In this document: piece after piece, positions 1 through 9,047 of the stretch
Layout of the letters: each line of letters starts with the position of its first letter
How positions within the stretch are numbered: position 1 is the stretch's first letter
Assembly: GCF_013304825.1 (NCBI RefSeq)
Contig: NZ_JAAWUO010000015.1
Location: 1 to 64,000 of the forward strand
Origin: Blautia schinkii
GTDB lineage: Bacteria > Bacillota > Clostridia > Lachnospirales > Lachnospiraceae
Length of the DNA: 64,000 bases
Direction of reading: 5' to 3'
Notes under the pieces: generated by a model
Told to the model about the DNA's origin: nothing
What the model saw: only the letters and a program-made list of their open reading frames with translations
Databases searched by the model: none
Position numbers and translations under genes: made by a program

Positions 1-62
1 CAAAACAATATATGGTGAAAGGATGTGAAAAAGTCGAGACAAAGTCTACTCGACGTAAATAA
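1..62 (+). CDS. C-terminal end of an upstream protein (partial)
   Basis: One frame is open from the window edge to a TAA at 60-62, giving a basic tail that ends VETKSTRRK. Its stop shares one base with the ATG of the next gene (TAATG), which is typical of translationally coupled genes, and AAAGGATG at 18-25 may serve as a distant ribosome site. DUF2318 lipoproteins often follow ABC-type permease or iron-transport genes, so a permease or ATPase tail is possible, but too little is visible to name it. The other two forward frames close by about position 28. Confidence 0.4.
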   Translation, partial: KQYMVKGCEKVETKSTRRK

Positions 63-595
63 TGAAGATGAAAAAAATTATAGCAACAGGTATGGCGTTT
101 CTTGCAGCGATGACAGTATTTGCAGGCTGCGGAAGTGCAGGAAAAGAAGAGACAAACATTGCAGAAGAAGCTTCCACAGCAGGTGAAAATGAAAATCAGG
201 AAGTCAGCATCAGCTCCGGTGAGAGTTTGACCATATCGGTTTCTGAACTGACGGAAAATGCGGCTTTTTATCCTCTAAACGTAGATGGTACAGAGATGGA
301 AGTGATCGCAGTGAAGACTTCTGATGGAACGATCCATACTGCGTTTAACACCTGTCAGGTCTGCTATGATTCCGGAAATGGTTATTACAAACAAGAAGGT
401 GATAAACTGGTCTGCCAGAACTGCGGAACCTCTTTTACCATGGATCAGGTAGGGGAAAGCGCAGGCGGCTGCAATCCCTGGCCGATCCTGGAAAGTGACA
501 GGACACTTGCTGATGATGAGATCCAGATATCCTATGATTTTCTGAAGGATTCTGCCGATATTTTTGCAAACTGGAAGGGCGTATACCAGAGTTAA
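62..595 (+). CDS. DUF2318 family lipoprotein with paired CxxC motifs
   Basis: Probable membrane-anchored extracytoplasmic redox or metal-binding lipoprotein. A lipobox ends FAGC with the lipidated Cys at residue 23, followed by a low-complexity acidic linker to about residue 50. The C-terminal half carries C98-x2-C101, C118-x2-C121 and a C137 in GGCNPWPI, the pattern of DUF2318, a domain found in FtrD-like components of ferrous iron uptake and beside FtsX-like permeases. The four CxxC cysteines could bind a metal or an Fe-S centre. The start at 62 overlaps the preceding stop; an in-frame ATG at 68 (MKK) is an alternative. The partner transporter would lie left of the window. Family assignment is good; the substrate is unknown. 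Confidence 0.75.
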   Translation: MKMKKIIATGMAFLAAMTVFAGCGSAGKEETNIAEEASTAGENENQEVSISSGESLTISVSELTENAAFYPLNVDGTEMEVIAVKTSDGTIHTAFNTCQVCYDSGNGYYKQEGDKLVCQNCGTSFTMDQVGESAGGCNPWPILESDRTLADDEIQISYDFLKDSADIFANWKGVYQS

Positions 596-657
596 GGTGG
601 CATTGACAGGAAAAAGAAAACATAATATAATAAACCCATTCCAAAAGAGGGAAAACG

Positions 658-698
658 AAGCTGTTACAATAGAAAAAGTCTATTATAACAGCTTTTTT
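658..698 (+). terminator. Rho-independent terminator after the DUF2318 gene
   Basis: A 16-base stem (658-673 with 679-694, one mismatch) closes a 5-base loop and runs directly into a T-rich stretch. It ends the lipoprotein transcript and separates it from the YitT gene. Confidence 0.8.
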
Positions 699-741
699 GT
701 TACTGTTGACAAACAATTTTGCTTACAAAGAGGAGGCCTTT

Positions 742-1578
742 ATGAACAAAAAAATCAAGACAGTGTTTTCGTATCTGATGATCATCATAGGGGCGATATT
801 GGCCAGCTTTTCGGTTGCCTGTATCCTGCTTCCCAATGATGCCATTGATTATGGAACTGCCGGAATCGCCATTATCATAAGCAAGCTGACCGGGTATAAT
901 CTGTCACTGTGTGTATTACTTGTTTTTCTTCCGTTTCTTGTTGCCGGGATCATTCTGATCGGCAAATACTTCTTTGCGAAAACATTCGTGGGTTTTGTTG
1001 TCTATACTATAGGCCTGTCGTACTTTGAAAAAATTCCCTTTGAACTTAATACGGAGCATTTTATTGCAGTGGCTTTCGGCGGTGCGATCCTTGGCGTGGG
1101 ACTTTCCCTGATCCTTCGAAATGGCGGCTGTATTGACGGCTCTGAGATCTTTGCTAATATTATTGTAAAAAAAATCTACAATCATTCCGGCAAGGATTAC
1201 AGTATTTCCTACATATTAATTGCATTCAATGCCTGTGTATACGGAGCTGTGTTCGTTCTTCTTGACCGGGATTCTGCACTGTTAAGTCTTCTTGTGTATA
1301 TTGTGGCAACTTCCATTATCGATCATTTCACTGATCATTTCGAGGCATTGAAACAGGTAACGATCATCACAAAAGATCCGGATGCCATTATCCACGATAT
1401 CAGGGAAGAACTGAACAAAACCTGTACCATTATCAATTCTTCAGGGGTGATCGCAGGGGAAAACAAAACGCTGATCTGTTATGTGAATTATTTTGAGCTG
1501 CAGAAAGTGAAAGAGATCATTTCCAGAAATAAAGGATCTTTCAGCACTGTTTCAACCATTGATGAGATTCTGAGATAA
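742..1578 (+). CDS. YitT family membrane protein (DUF161/DUF2179)
   Basis: Polytopic inner-membrane protein of 278 residues. Five to six hydrophobic segments fill roughly residues 10-200, and a soluble C-terminal DUF2179-type domain (about 205-278) contains VTIITKDPDAI and FSTVSTIDEI. The family is widespread in Firmicutes; its transport or sensing role is not firmly known. The start at 742 is chosen because AGGAGG at 731-736 sits six bases upstream, and the upstream in-frame ATG at 697 lies in the terminator tail. It stands alone between a terminator and an acetyltransferase gene. Confidence 0.85.
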   Translation: MNKKIKTVFSYLMIIIGAILASFSVACILLPNDAIDYGTAGIAIIISKLTGYNLSLCVLLVFLPFLVAGIILIGKYFFAKTFVGFVVYTIGLSYFEKIPFELNTEHFIAVAFGGAILGVGLSLILRNGGCIDGSEIFANIIVKKIYNHSGKDYSISYILIAFNACVYGAVFVLLDRDSALLSLLVYIVATSIIDHFTDHFEALKQVTIITKDPDAIIHDIREELNKTCTIINSSGVIAGENKTLICYVNYFELQKVKEIISRNKGSFSTVSTIDEILR

Positions 1579-1659
1579 GAGTTTACAATAAAAGATAGGC
1601 TTTTCTCCGAAAAAATGTTATCCTGTATAAGGATGAGGAAAAAACAAAGGAGAAGGATT

Positions 1660-2169
1660 ATGAATTTATCAGAGAAATATGAATTTCGTTCCATACGCAG
1701 GGAGGAAGCAGAGCAGGTGGCAGAACTCGAGCAGATCTGTTTTCCTCCGGCAGAGGCGATAAGCAGAGAGGATATTATAGACCGGGTGGAAAAAATCCCG
1801 GAGCTGTTTCTTGTGGCAGAAGACCGGGAAACAGGAAAACTGGCAGGATATCTTACGGGCCTTGCAACAGATGAGGAAGTTTTTCAGGATAAATTCTTCA
1901 CAGATGCAGATCTGAGCACACCGAATGGTAAGAACAATATGCTCCTTGGACTGGGAGTTCTTCCGGAATACCGTGGACAGGGACTTGCCAGAGAACTAAT
2001 GATGCGCTATCTCGCCAGGGAGCAGGCAAGGGGAAGAAAGAGAGCAATCCTTACCTGTGTGGATGGTAAAATTGGAATGTATGAGAGGATGGGATTTCAA
2101 TATATGGGAACTTCTGCTTCTGTTCTCGGAAATGCGAAATGGAATGAGATGGGGTATATTTTTTCATAG
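1660..2169 (+). CDS. GNAT family N-acetyltransferase
   Basis: Acetyl-CoA-dependent acetyltransferase of 169 residues. The acetyl-CoA loop is visible as LPEYRGQGLARELM (about residues 104-117), preceded by a strand LLGLGV. A C-terminal segment ERMGFQYMG is also typical. The N-terminal sequence IRREEAEQVAELEQICFPP resembles the arylalkylamine (AANAT-like) subgroup, whose bacterial substrates are mostly unknown. The start at 1660 has AAAGGAG at 1646-1652; the 15 upstream in-frame codons lack a ribosome site. It appears monocistronic. Confidence 0.85.
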   Translation: MNLSEKYEFRSIRREEAEQVAELEQICFPPAEAISREDIIDRVEKIPELFLVAEDRETGKLAGYLTGLATDEEVFQDKFFTDADLSTPNGKNNMLLGLGVLPEYRGQGLARELMMRYLAREQARGRKRAILTCVDGKIGMYERMGFQYMGTSASVLGNAKWNEMGYIFS

Positions 2170-2345
2170 AAACCGATAAATGTTATATTTCAGATAGTAT
2201 GAGATGTGCTGTACTGTAAAATATCAAAAGGTGAAATATTTGAACATTTTCATCAAAAAAGTGCATAGCAATGCGGAGATAAAAATGCTATATTGAGTGC
2301 ATCAAAAACGTGCGAGAAAATATAATATTTGGAGGTAGACTGAAT

Positions 2346-2813
2346 ATGAGAAGGGTAGAAGAGGTTATTTATGTTGTACCGGAAGAGAGAAAAGCATTCC
2401 TTGAGAAACAGCTGAATCCATCAGAGAAGACACGTAAATTTATGTGGCAGCATGGAATCCGCAATCAGTTTTTCTATGAGCTGGAGGAATTCATTCTGAT
2501 GACATTTGAGTATGTCGGAGATGATTTTTACAAGGATATGGCAGTGCTCAGTGCAACTCTTGAGGATGAAGGCTATTTTATCAAAGAGAGAAGAAGAGAT
2601 GTTGCCCCGGGGCAGTTGAAAACTACCAACTGGTGGGCACCTCTTAAGATTCTTGGCAGCAATTTTGTACAGACACCGTTCTCAAGTGAAGAGGATGTTG
2701 AGGCAGATGAGCTTGCATCAGAGGCTAAGAACGGATGCATTCATGATGAAGATGATATCCGAAGCAATATTGCTTTTGATGCTGATGACTGGAGTGAATC
2801 CATTCATTTTTAA
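2346..2813 (+). CDS. Small uncharacterised protein, possibly RhaM-like fold
   Basis: A 155-residue soluble protein that I do not firmly recognise. The first two thirds follow a pattern seen in the dimeric alpha-beta L-rhamnose mutarotase fold: an opening strand, then a helix, FMWQHGIRNQ, a strand ILMTFEYVGDDFYKDM, and a paired Trp (NWW) near residue 98. The C-terminal 45 residues are acidic (EDVEADE, DEDDI) and probably unstructured. The start at 2346 has GGAGG at 2331-2335; the ATG at 2310 has no site. It is transcribed alone, closed by a hairpin at 2866. The sugar-mutarotase resemblance is a motif impression only. Confidence 0.6.
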   Translation: MRRVEEVIYVVPEERKAFLEKQLNPSEKTRKFMWQHGIRNQFFYELEEFILMTFEYVGDDFYKDMAVLSATLEDEGYFIKERRRDVAPGQLKTTNWWAPLKILGSNFVQTPFSSEEDVEADELASEAKNGCIHDEDDIRSNIAFDADDWSESIHF

Positions 2814-2865
2814 ACAGATGTAACCAACTAACGGAATCCCTGAAATAAACATGATAAATCCCAGG

Positions 2866-2908
2866 ACAGGCTCTGCTTTTCTTAAATGGAAAACAGAGCC
2901 TGTTTCCC
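2866..2908 (+). terminator. Terminator-like hairpin
   Basis: ACAGGCTCTG (2866-2875) pairs perfectly with CAGAGCCTGT (2894-2903), and TTTTC/GAAAA can extend the stem inward. The T tail is short (TTTCCC), so termination may be partial. It separates the small unknown gene from punA. Confidence 0.6.
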
Positions 2909-2917
2909 ATATCCGGA

Positions 2918-2946
2918 TTGTAAAAAAACAGGCAGCATGGTATCAT
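2918..2946 (+). promoter_or_regulatory. Sigma-A promoter for punA
   Basis: TTGTAA (2918-2923), a 17-base spacer and TATCAT (2941-2946), placed just after a terminator-like hairpin and about 45 bases before the punA ATG. Confidence 0.6.
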
Positions 2947-2995
2947 AAGGGCAGAAGAAAAAGGAGAGGCTAAATTAAGAAAGGAAGCGGAAACT

Positions 2996-3808
2996 ATGTA
3001 TCAGAAATTAATGACATGTCTGGAAAGTGTAAGAAAGAAAACAGATTTCAAACCGGAAATCGCACTGGTTCTTGGATCTGGACTTGGTGATTTTGCAGAG
3101 CGGATCCAGATCGAACAGATCATTAAATATACAGATATTGAGGGATTTCCGGTATCTACAGTAGAAGGGCACAAAGGATGCTTTGTATTCGGCTATGTAG
3201 AGAAAACGCCGGTTGTGATCATGCAGGGTCGTGTTCATTATTATGAAGGATATCCAATGTCTGACGTAGTTCTTCCGATACGTCTGATGGGGCTGCTTGG
3301 GGCAAAAAAACTTCTTCTTACCAATGCGGCCGGAGGTGCAAATCCATCTTTTCATCCCGGCGATTTTATGCTGATCACAGATCATATCACAACAGGAGTT
3401 CCAAGTCCTCTCATCGGACCCAATATTGATGAACTGGGAACAAGATTTCCGGATATGAGTGAAGTATACAGCCGCCGTCTTCAGGACGTGATCCGCAAAT
3501 GTGCGGCAGAATGCGGAATCAAACTCCAGGAAGGCGTTTACGTGCAGTTTACAGGCCCTAACTATGAGACTCCGGCAGAGATCAGGCTTGCTCAGAGGTG
3601 GGGCGGAGATGCTGTTGGAATGAGTACAGCATGCGAGGCTATGGCTGCACGCCATATGGGAATGGAAGTCTGTGGAATTTCCTGTATCACTAATATGGCA
3701 GCAGGAATTTCGAAAGAGGCACTGAATCATGAAGAAGTGCAGGAGACAGCAGACCGTGTGGCAATATATTTCCGGAAACTGGTTGAGAAAGTTGTTGTGA
3801 ATATGTGA
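2996..3808 (+). CDS. punA: Purine-nucleoside phosphorylase
   Basis: Cytosolic trimeric-type purine nucleoside phosphorylase, cleaving inosine and guanosine with phosphate to base plus ribose-1-phosphate in purine salvage. At 270 residues it has the usual length. Family signatures are visible: LVLGSGLGDF near the N-terminus, NAAGGANPSF, TGPNYETPAEI with the purine-site Glu, MSTACEAMAARHMG, and CITNMAAG with the base-contacting Asn. A good sigma-A promoter precedes it. The next gene starts 43 bases downstream with no terminator between, so the two probably form an operon linking purine salvage to a RelA/SpoT-domain protein. Confidence 0.95.
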   Translation: MYQKLMTCLESVRKKTDFKPEIALVLGSGLGDFAERIQIEQIIKYTDIEGFPVSTVEGHKGCFVFGYVEKTPVVIMQGRVHYYEGYPMSDVVLPIRLMGLLGAKKLLLTNAAGGANPSFHPGDFMLITDHITTGVPSPLIGPNIDELGTRFPDMSEVYSRRLQDVIRKCAAECGIKLQEGVYVQFTGPNYETPAEIRLAQRWGGDAVGMSTACEAMAARHMGMEVCGISCITNMAAGISKEALNHEEVQETADRVAIYFRKLVEKVVVNM

Positions 3809-3851
3809 TCCTGCAAAAGAAAATCAGAATAAAAGGAAAAGAGAAACACAA

Positions 3852-4841
3852 ATGATAACATTAAATGATTACCTGTATTCCGGAGATACACTTCTTCGGA
3901 TACTGAAAAGATATATCCGGAATCTGAGAGCAGAAGCAAAAGAAAAGCACAATGAGATTGATCTGGTGCACTGTAATTTTCTGATTCAGATTCAGGAACT
4001 TCTGGAGCATAATGATTTCCTTACAGCCCAGTCTCAAAAGATCCGGGAATTTTATAAATATATGGCCGGAGAGTATCCGTTTCTTGCATTTACATTCAAA
4101 GGCAGGATCAAATCACTGATCCGTGCAGAGGAGAAATTCAACGGATATGTTGTGGAATATATTTATGATTATTATAAAGATCACGGGAAATATCCGTCTG
4201 TATCCCAGATCAAAGAACGGTTAAGTTGCTTTCGGGATTTCATTGCATACAGGATTGTTATTGCAATGCCGAGATGTCACCTGAAAAATGGAGAGAATGC
4301 ACAGGATGAGGAACTCCATTATCTTTATGAGATCGCGAACGTGCTTCCTGGATTTCTGGAGGAGAGAGGATTTACCGCGGAGCCTGCCAGAGGCGTTCAG
4401 GAAAGTACTTCTCCATTGCTCAGCGAGGATGCAAAACCTTATTACAGAGACTATGTCTGTCATAATAAAGAGGATGATTATCAGTCTTTACATATTACAT
4501 TTTATGATAACAGTTCCAGAAGCTACATGGAGGTGCAGCTTCGCACAAAGGATATGGACGATGTGGCGGAGATCGGTTCTGCCAACCATTTAAGCTACGA
4601 GAAAAAACAGGAAAGTGAACGCAGAAGAAGAGATGCGATTCCGGAAGGGGAATGCATCTATTTTGATGAGGCCTATGAGAGGGGCATGAAGCTTCTTGGA
4701 CTGGATCTTGCAAAGCTGGATGTGAATATGTTCGGTGCAGTGAACAACAGCCTGATCAATGATGGCTGCGGGCTTTTCCGCGGAAGGATGATCCTTCCCT
4801 ATGAGCATCTTTCACGTTTTCAGAATGATATCATTGACTGA
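3852..4841 (+). CDS. RelA/SpoT-domain protein (possible small alarmone synthetase)
   Basis: A 329-residue protein with a single nucleotidyltransferase-like RelA/SpoT domain and no HD hydrolase, TGS or ACT domain. Synthetase-like motifs appear in order: KGRIKS (R85, K87) with a following basic residue, FRDFIAYRIVI carrying the metal Asp, YQSLHITFYDN, and the strand EVQLRT with its Glu. An N-terminal helical region (1-75) and a C-terminal extension of about 70 residues flank it. Synthetases of this class pyrophosphorylate GDP or GTP; whether this one is active is inferred. It follows punA in the same orientation, so both may respond to purine supply. It is longer than typical SAS proteins (about 210-260 residues). 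Confidence 0.75.
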   Translation: MITLNDYLYSGDTLLRILKRYIRNLRAEAKEKHNEIDLVHCNFLIQIQELLEHNDFLTAQSQKIREFYKYMAGEYPFLAFTFKGRIKSLIRAEEKFNGYVVEYIYDYYKDHGKYPSVSQIKERLSCFRDFIAYRIVIAMPRCHLKNGENAQDEELHYLYEIANVLPGFLEERGFTAEPARGVQESTSPLLSEDAKPYYRDYVCHNKEDDYQSLHITFYDNSSRSYMEVQLRTKDMDDVAEIGSANHLSYEKKQESERRRRDAIPEGECIYFDEAYERGMKLLGLDLAKLDVNMFGAVNNSLINDGCGLFRGRMILPYEHLSRFQNDIID

Positions 4842-4916
4842 AGAAAAACTTTCACGCGGATCCTTTTGTCTGCGTTTCTTATTTTAGGGAGATCAGAGAA
4901 GAAAACTATTGATAAA

Positions 4917-4978
4917 AGAAATCAGCACATTGCTGCGGAACGAATCATTCCATAACATTGTGCTGATTTCTGTTTCTT
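4917..4978. terminator. Bidirectional terminator between convergent genes
   Basis: AGAAATCAGCACA (4917-4929) pairs perfectly with TGTGCTGATTTCT (4959-4971). T-rich sequence follows on the plus strand and TTTTAT on the minus strand. It serves the RelA/SpoT-domain gene and the convergent DUF2798 gene. Confidence 0.75.
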
Positions 4979-4988
4979 TATATTGTAA

Positions 4989-5480
4989 TTACATATTCAA
5001 TGTAGCTTCTTTTGCATTTTCTTTCTCAGGAAAGATATGTCTGAAGATGAAGCGTACGATCGGGCCGGCGTAGATCAGCTGCCAGAAAAATGCTACCGGG
5101 AAGTTCATAAAAGTTGTCTGCAGCCAGACGGCGATAAACTGATTTCCTGCATGCTTAAAGAAAAGTGTTGCAAAAAAGCTCATCATCGGACACATGAAAG
5201 CAACAGAAGCAACGGAAATCGCAAGGATCATGCTGAACGGATGGCAGCTGCGGAAATCTACCATGCGGCTTGCGCAGGCAAAAGCAAGCTTGGATACAAT
5301 AAAGAAATCAAGAACAAATGCAATCGGTCCCATAAATGTCAGTTCATGAAAAGCGGAAAGGAAAACCTGATTTGTCATTGCACCTGTGTTCAGTACAATG
5401 TTGTAGCAGATCATGGCATAAACCATGAAAAATACCATGATAATAGTAAAAATAACTTCCTGGAATTTGTTTTTTGGCAT
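4989..5480 (-). CDS. DUF2798 family membrane protein
   Basis: Four-helix inner-membrane protein of 163 residues arranged as two tandem DUF2798 units. Hydrophobic segments lie near residues 8-30, 50-72, 83-108 and 120-146. The MVYAMICYN segment in the first unit and the AVWLQTTFMNFPVAFFWQL segment in the second are the kind of repeated helix seen in this family. Function is unknown; relatives often sit beside TetR-type regulators and are induced by stress. It has a clear AAAGGAGG site upstream. Two palindromes in the 460-base upstream gap are candidate operators. Confidence 0.75.
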   Translation of the reverse strand: MPKNKFQEVIFTIIMVFFMVYAMICYNIVLNTGAMTNQVFLSAFHELTFMGPIAFVLDFFIVSKLAFACASRMVDFRSCHPFSMILAISVASVAFMCPMMSFFATLFFKHAGNQFIAVWLQTTFMNFPVAFFWQLIYAGPIVRFIFRHIFPEKENAKEATLNM

Positions 5481-5572
5481 AAAAAATCCTCCTTTAAAAT
5501 GATTAAATAATAATGTAAACCTTAGAGCATGTGTTGTTCGTTAATCATTCAGGAGAATGTGCGTTTCCAATA

Positions 5573-5593
5573 TATGACAGGATTTTTGTCATA
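5573..5593. promoter_or_regulatory. Palindrome TATGACA-N7-TGTCATA
   Basis: Perfect 7-base inverted repeat about 95 bases upstream of the leftward DUF2798 gene. It is a possible operator, and 17 bases separate it from a second palindrome. Confidence 0.4.
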
Positions 5594-5610
5594 AACCATA
5601 TTCGATTTTT

Positions 5611-5629
5611 AACCAAATTATATTTGGTT
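5611..5629. promoter_or_regulatory. Palindrome AACCAAAT-TAT-ATTTGGTT
   Basis: Perfect 8+3+8 inverted repeat, AT-rich, with no adjoining T run. It resembles a dimeric repressor (TetR/MarR-size) operator for the leftward DUF2798 gene. No regulator gene is adjacent. Confidence 0.45.
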
Positions 5630-5885
5630 ACAGGTAAGCAATAAAGTGGCCGGCATATACTGCCTGACATCGGCGATTATATTATCATAACAGGGAAAGA
5701 GTTGTCAATACGTAAAATTTACACGATTTCTTTAAATATTCTGATAATACTAAAGGACGTAAATGAGAAAAAACAGACAATAACTCCTCTTGACTGCGAG
5801 AGTTAGATTTGATAAACTTATAACTGGTTAGCAGGTTCTAACTATTGCGTGAATAATTGTGGCGGGCCGTATCCCTTGACAATAA

Positions 5886-7238
<1,353 letters not shown>

Positions 7239-7275
7239 TTCAGAAAGCTGCAAAGAATAACATATTTTTGAAAAA

Positions 7276-7300
7276 GGTGCGCTTTGGCGCATCTTTTTTT
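7276..7300 (+). terminator. Terminator of eno
   Basis: GGTGCGC pairs with GCGCATC (one G-U) around a 4-base loop, followed by eight T residues. Confidence 0.85.
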
Positions 7301-7313
7301 GGCAAAAATAAGG

Positions 7314-7342
7314 TTGCCAGATTTGTAAAAATGGTATATTAT
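7314..7342 (+). promoter_or_regulatory. Promoter of the polysaccharide exporter operon
   Basis: TTGCCA (7314-7319), 17-base spacer, TATTAT (7337-7342), about 50 bases before the permease start. Confidence 0.6.
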
Positions 7343-7389
7343 GTTTTACAGCCGCGTGAAAAAATATAAAATTGAATATTGGAGATGCT

Positions 7390-8166
7390 ATGAAAGAATA
7401 CGTAAATACTTTTCTGCATTACAGGTTTCTTTTGAAAGAACTTGTAAAAAAAGGAATCAAACTGAAGTACAGACGTTCCTATCTTGGTATCGTCTGGTCC
7501 CTTTTGGAGCCATTGCTTACCATGATGGTACTGACGATCGTGTTTGGTACTCTGTTTGGAAATAAGGATAAGACATTCCCTGTATATATCCTTACCGGAC
7601 GTCTGATGTACAGCTATTTTTCAAGTTCCACAACACGGGCTCTGAAATCAGTCAGGGCAAATGCGGGAATGATCAAAAAAGTTTATGTGCCTAAGTATAT
7701 TTACCCGTTGTCAAGTGTACTTTATAATTATGTGATCTTTTTGATTTCATTGATTGTGTTAGCTATCGTCAGTGTTGTATTAGGAATACAGCCTACTATT
7801 TACATGCTGCAGATACCAGTTGCACTGATATTGCTGCTGCTGCTTTCATATGGATTTGGAATGATACTTTCTACTATCGGTGTCTTTTTCAGAGACATGG
7901 AATATTTATGGTCAGTAGCGTTGATGATTATTATGTATACATGTGCGATTTTCTACTATCCGTCTAAACTCTTAAAAAGTGGATTTTCATGGATACTGAA
8001 ATTCAATCCTCTGTATTGTACAATCAGCATTTTTCGTTCCGCTATGTTTGGCGAGATGATGAATATGCATTATTTTGCATATGCACTGGGATTTAGTGTA
8101 GTGTCGATTCTGATCGGAATGATCTGTTTCAAAAAGAAGCAGGATGAATTTATACTTTATATATAA
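7390..8166 (+). CDS. ABC-2 type polysaccharide/teichoic acid exporter permease
   Basis: Integral membrane component of a Wzm/TagG-type exporter of cell-surface polysaccharide, 258 residues with about six membrane segments. The N-terminal amphipathic segment LKYRRSYLGIVWSLLEPL is characteristic of this family. Start 7390 is preferred because GGAG (7381-7384) lies five bases upstream; an in-frame ATG at 7372 lacks a site. It is followed 23 bases later by its ATPase. No glycosyltransferases flank the pair, so the exported polymer cannot be read from context. Confidence 0.88.
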   Translation: MKEYVNTFLHYRFLLKELVKKGIKLKYRRSYLGIVWSLLEPLLTMMVLTIVFGTLFGNKDKTFPVYILTGRLMYSYFSSSTTRALKSVRANAGMIKKVYVPKYIYPLSSVLYNYVIFLISLIVLAIVSVVLGIQPTIYMLQIPVALILLLLLSYGFGMILSTIGVFFRDMEYLWSVALMIIMYTCAIFYYPSKLLKSGFSWILKFNPLYCTISIFRSAMFGEMMNMHYFAYALGFSVVSILIGMICFKKKQDEFILYI

Positions 8167-8189
8167 TTGCGGATCTACAGGAGAGAAAA

Positions 8190-8927
8190 ATGGGAAAACC
8201 GGCAGTTGTAGTAGACAATGTGAGTATGAAATTTAATCTCAGCAAGGAAAAGGTTGATAACCTGAAAGATTATCTGATTAAATTCATAAAAAAAGAAATT
8301 AAATATAATGAATTCTGGGCTCTTCAGAATGTGAATTTTGAAGTCCAGAAGGGAGACCGTGTTGGAATCCTGGGACTGAACGGAGCTGGAAAAAGTACTC
8401 TGCTTAAAGTAATCGCAGGTGTATTCAAGCCTACTGAAGGCAAGGTTATCAGGAATGGAAGACTGGTACCGCTTCTTGAACTTGGGGCAGGATTTGATCC
8501 ACAATATACAGGTCGTGAGAATATTTACCTTTATGGAGCAATGCTTGGATATTCCAAAAAGTTTATTGAAGAGAAATTTGATGAGATCGTTGAGTTTTCA
8601 GAGCTGAAGGAATTTATTGATGTACCGATCAAGAACTATTCTTCCGGTATGAAGGCGAGACTTGGATTTTCCATTGCAACGCTGATATCACCGGACATCC
8701 TGATTCTGGATGAGGTACTTTCCGTAGGAGATGCCAAATTCAGGAAAAAGAGTGAAAAAAAAGTTCTCAGTATGTTTGATAAAGGTGTGACTGTTTTATT
8801 TGTATCACATTCCCTGCAGCAGGTACAGCGCCTGTGCAATAAGGCGATGATCCTGGAAAAGGGAAAACTGATCGCATACGGTGATATTGATGAAGTTTCA
8901 GAAAAATATGAGAAAATGATTGAGTGA
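8190..8927 (+). CDS. ABC exporter ATPase (Wzt/TagH type)
   Basis: Cytoplasmic ATP-binding subunit partnering the upstream permease. Walker A GLNGAGKST (about residues 67-75), signature YSSGMKARLGF, Walker B DILILDE and the switch VSHSLQQ are present. The segment before Walker A (FWALQNVNFEVQKGD) matches polysaccharide exporters. At 245 residues it stops after the nucleotide-binding domain, so it lacks the C-terminal glycan-recognition domain of Wzt proteins that export capped O-antigen; it is therefore more like TagH/KpsT. Same operon as the permease. Confidence 0.9.
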   Translation: MGKPAVVVDNVSMKFNLSKEKVDNLKDYLIKFIKKEIKYNEFWALQNVNFEVQKGDRVGILGLNGAGKSTLLKVIAGVFKPTEGKVIRNGRLVPLLELGAGFDPQYTGRENIYLYGAMLGYSKKFIEEKFDEIVEFSELKEFIDVPIKNYSSGMKARLGFSIATLISPDILILDEVLSVGDAKFRKKSEKKVLSMFDKGVTVLFVSHSLQQVQRLCNKAMILEKGKLIAYGDIDEVSEKYEKMIE

Positions 8928-8966
8928 TCGAAATTAAACAAAAGGGCAGGAATGCCCGACAGGCAG

Positions 8967-9009
8967 ATAGCCAGACAATTTGCAGAAGTTTATGCAAAGG
9001 TCTGGCTAT
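8967..9009. promoter_or_regulatory. Long inverted repeat before larB
   Basis: ATAGCCAGAC (8967-8976) pairs perfectly with GTCTGGCTAT (9000-9009), and TTTGCA (8979-8984) pairs with TGCAAA (8993-8998) inside it. A candidate -10, TATGAT (9015-9020), follows directly, so the right arm covers the expected -35. No T run follows, so it looks more like an operator or leader structure than a terminator. Confidence 0.5.
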
Positions 9010-9047
9010 TGTGTTATGATATCGTGAAAGAACAGGGAGGAAAAATA

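Noticed and set aside
706..730. TTGACA before the YitT gene as a promoter
   Set aside because: No -10 element lies at a 16-18 base spacing, so only the hexamer matches.
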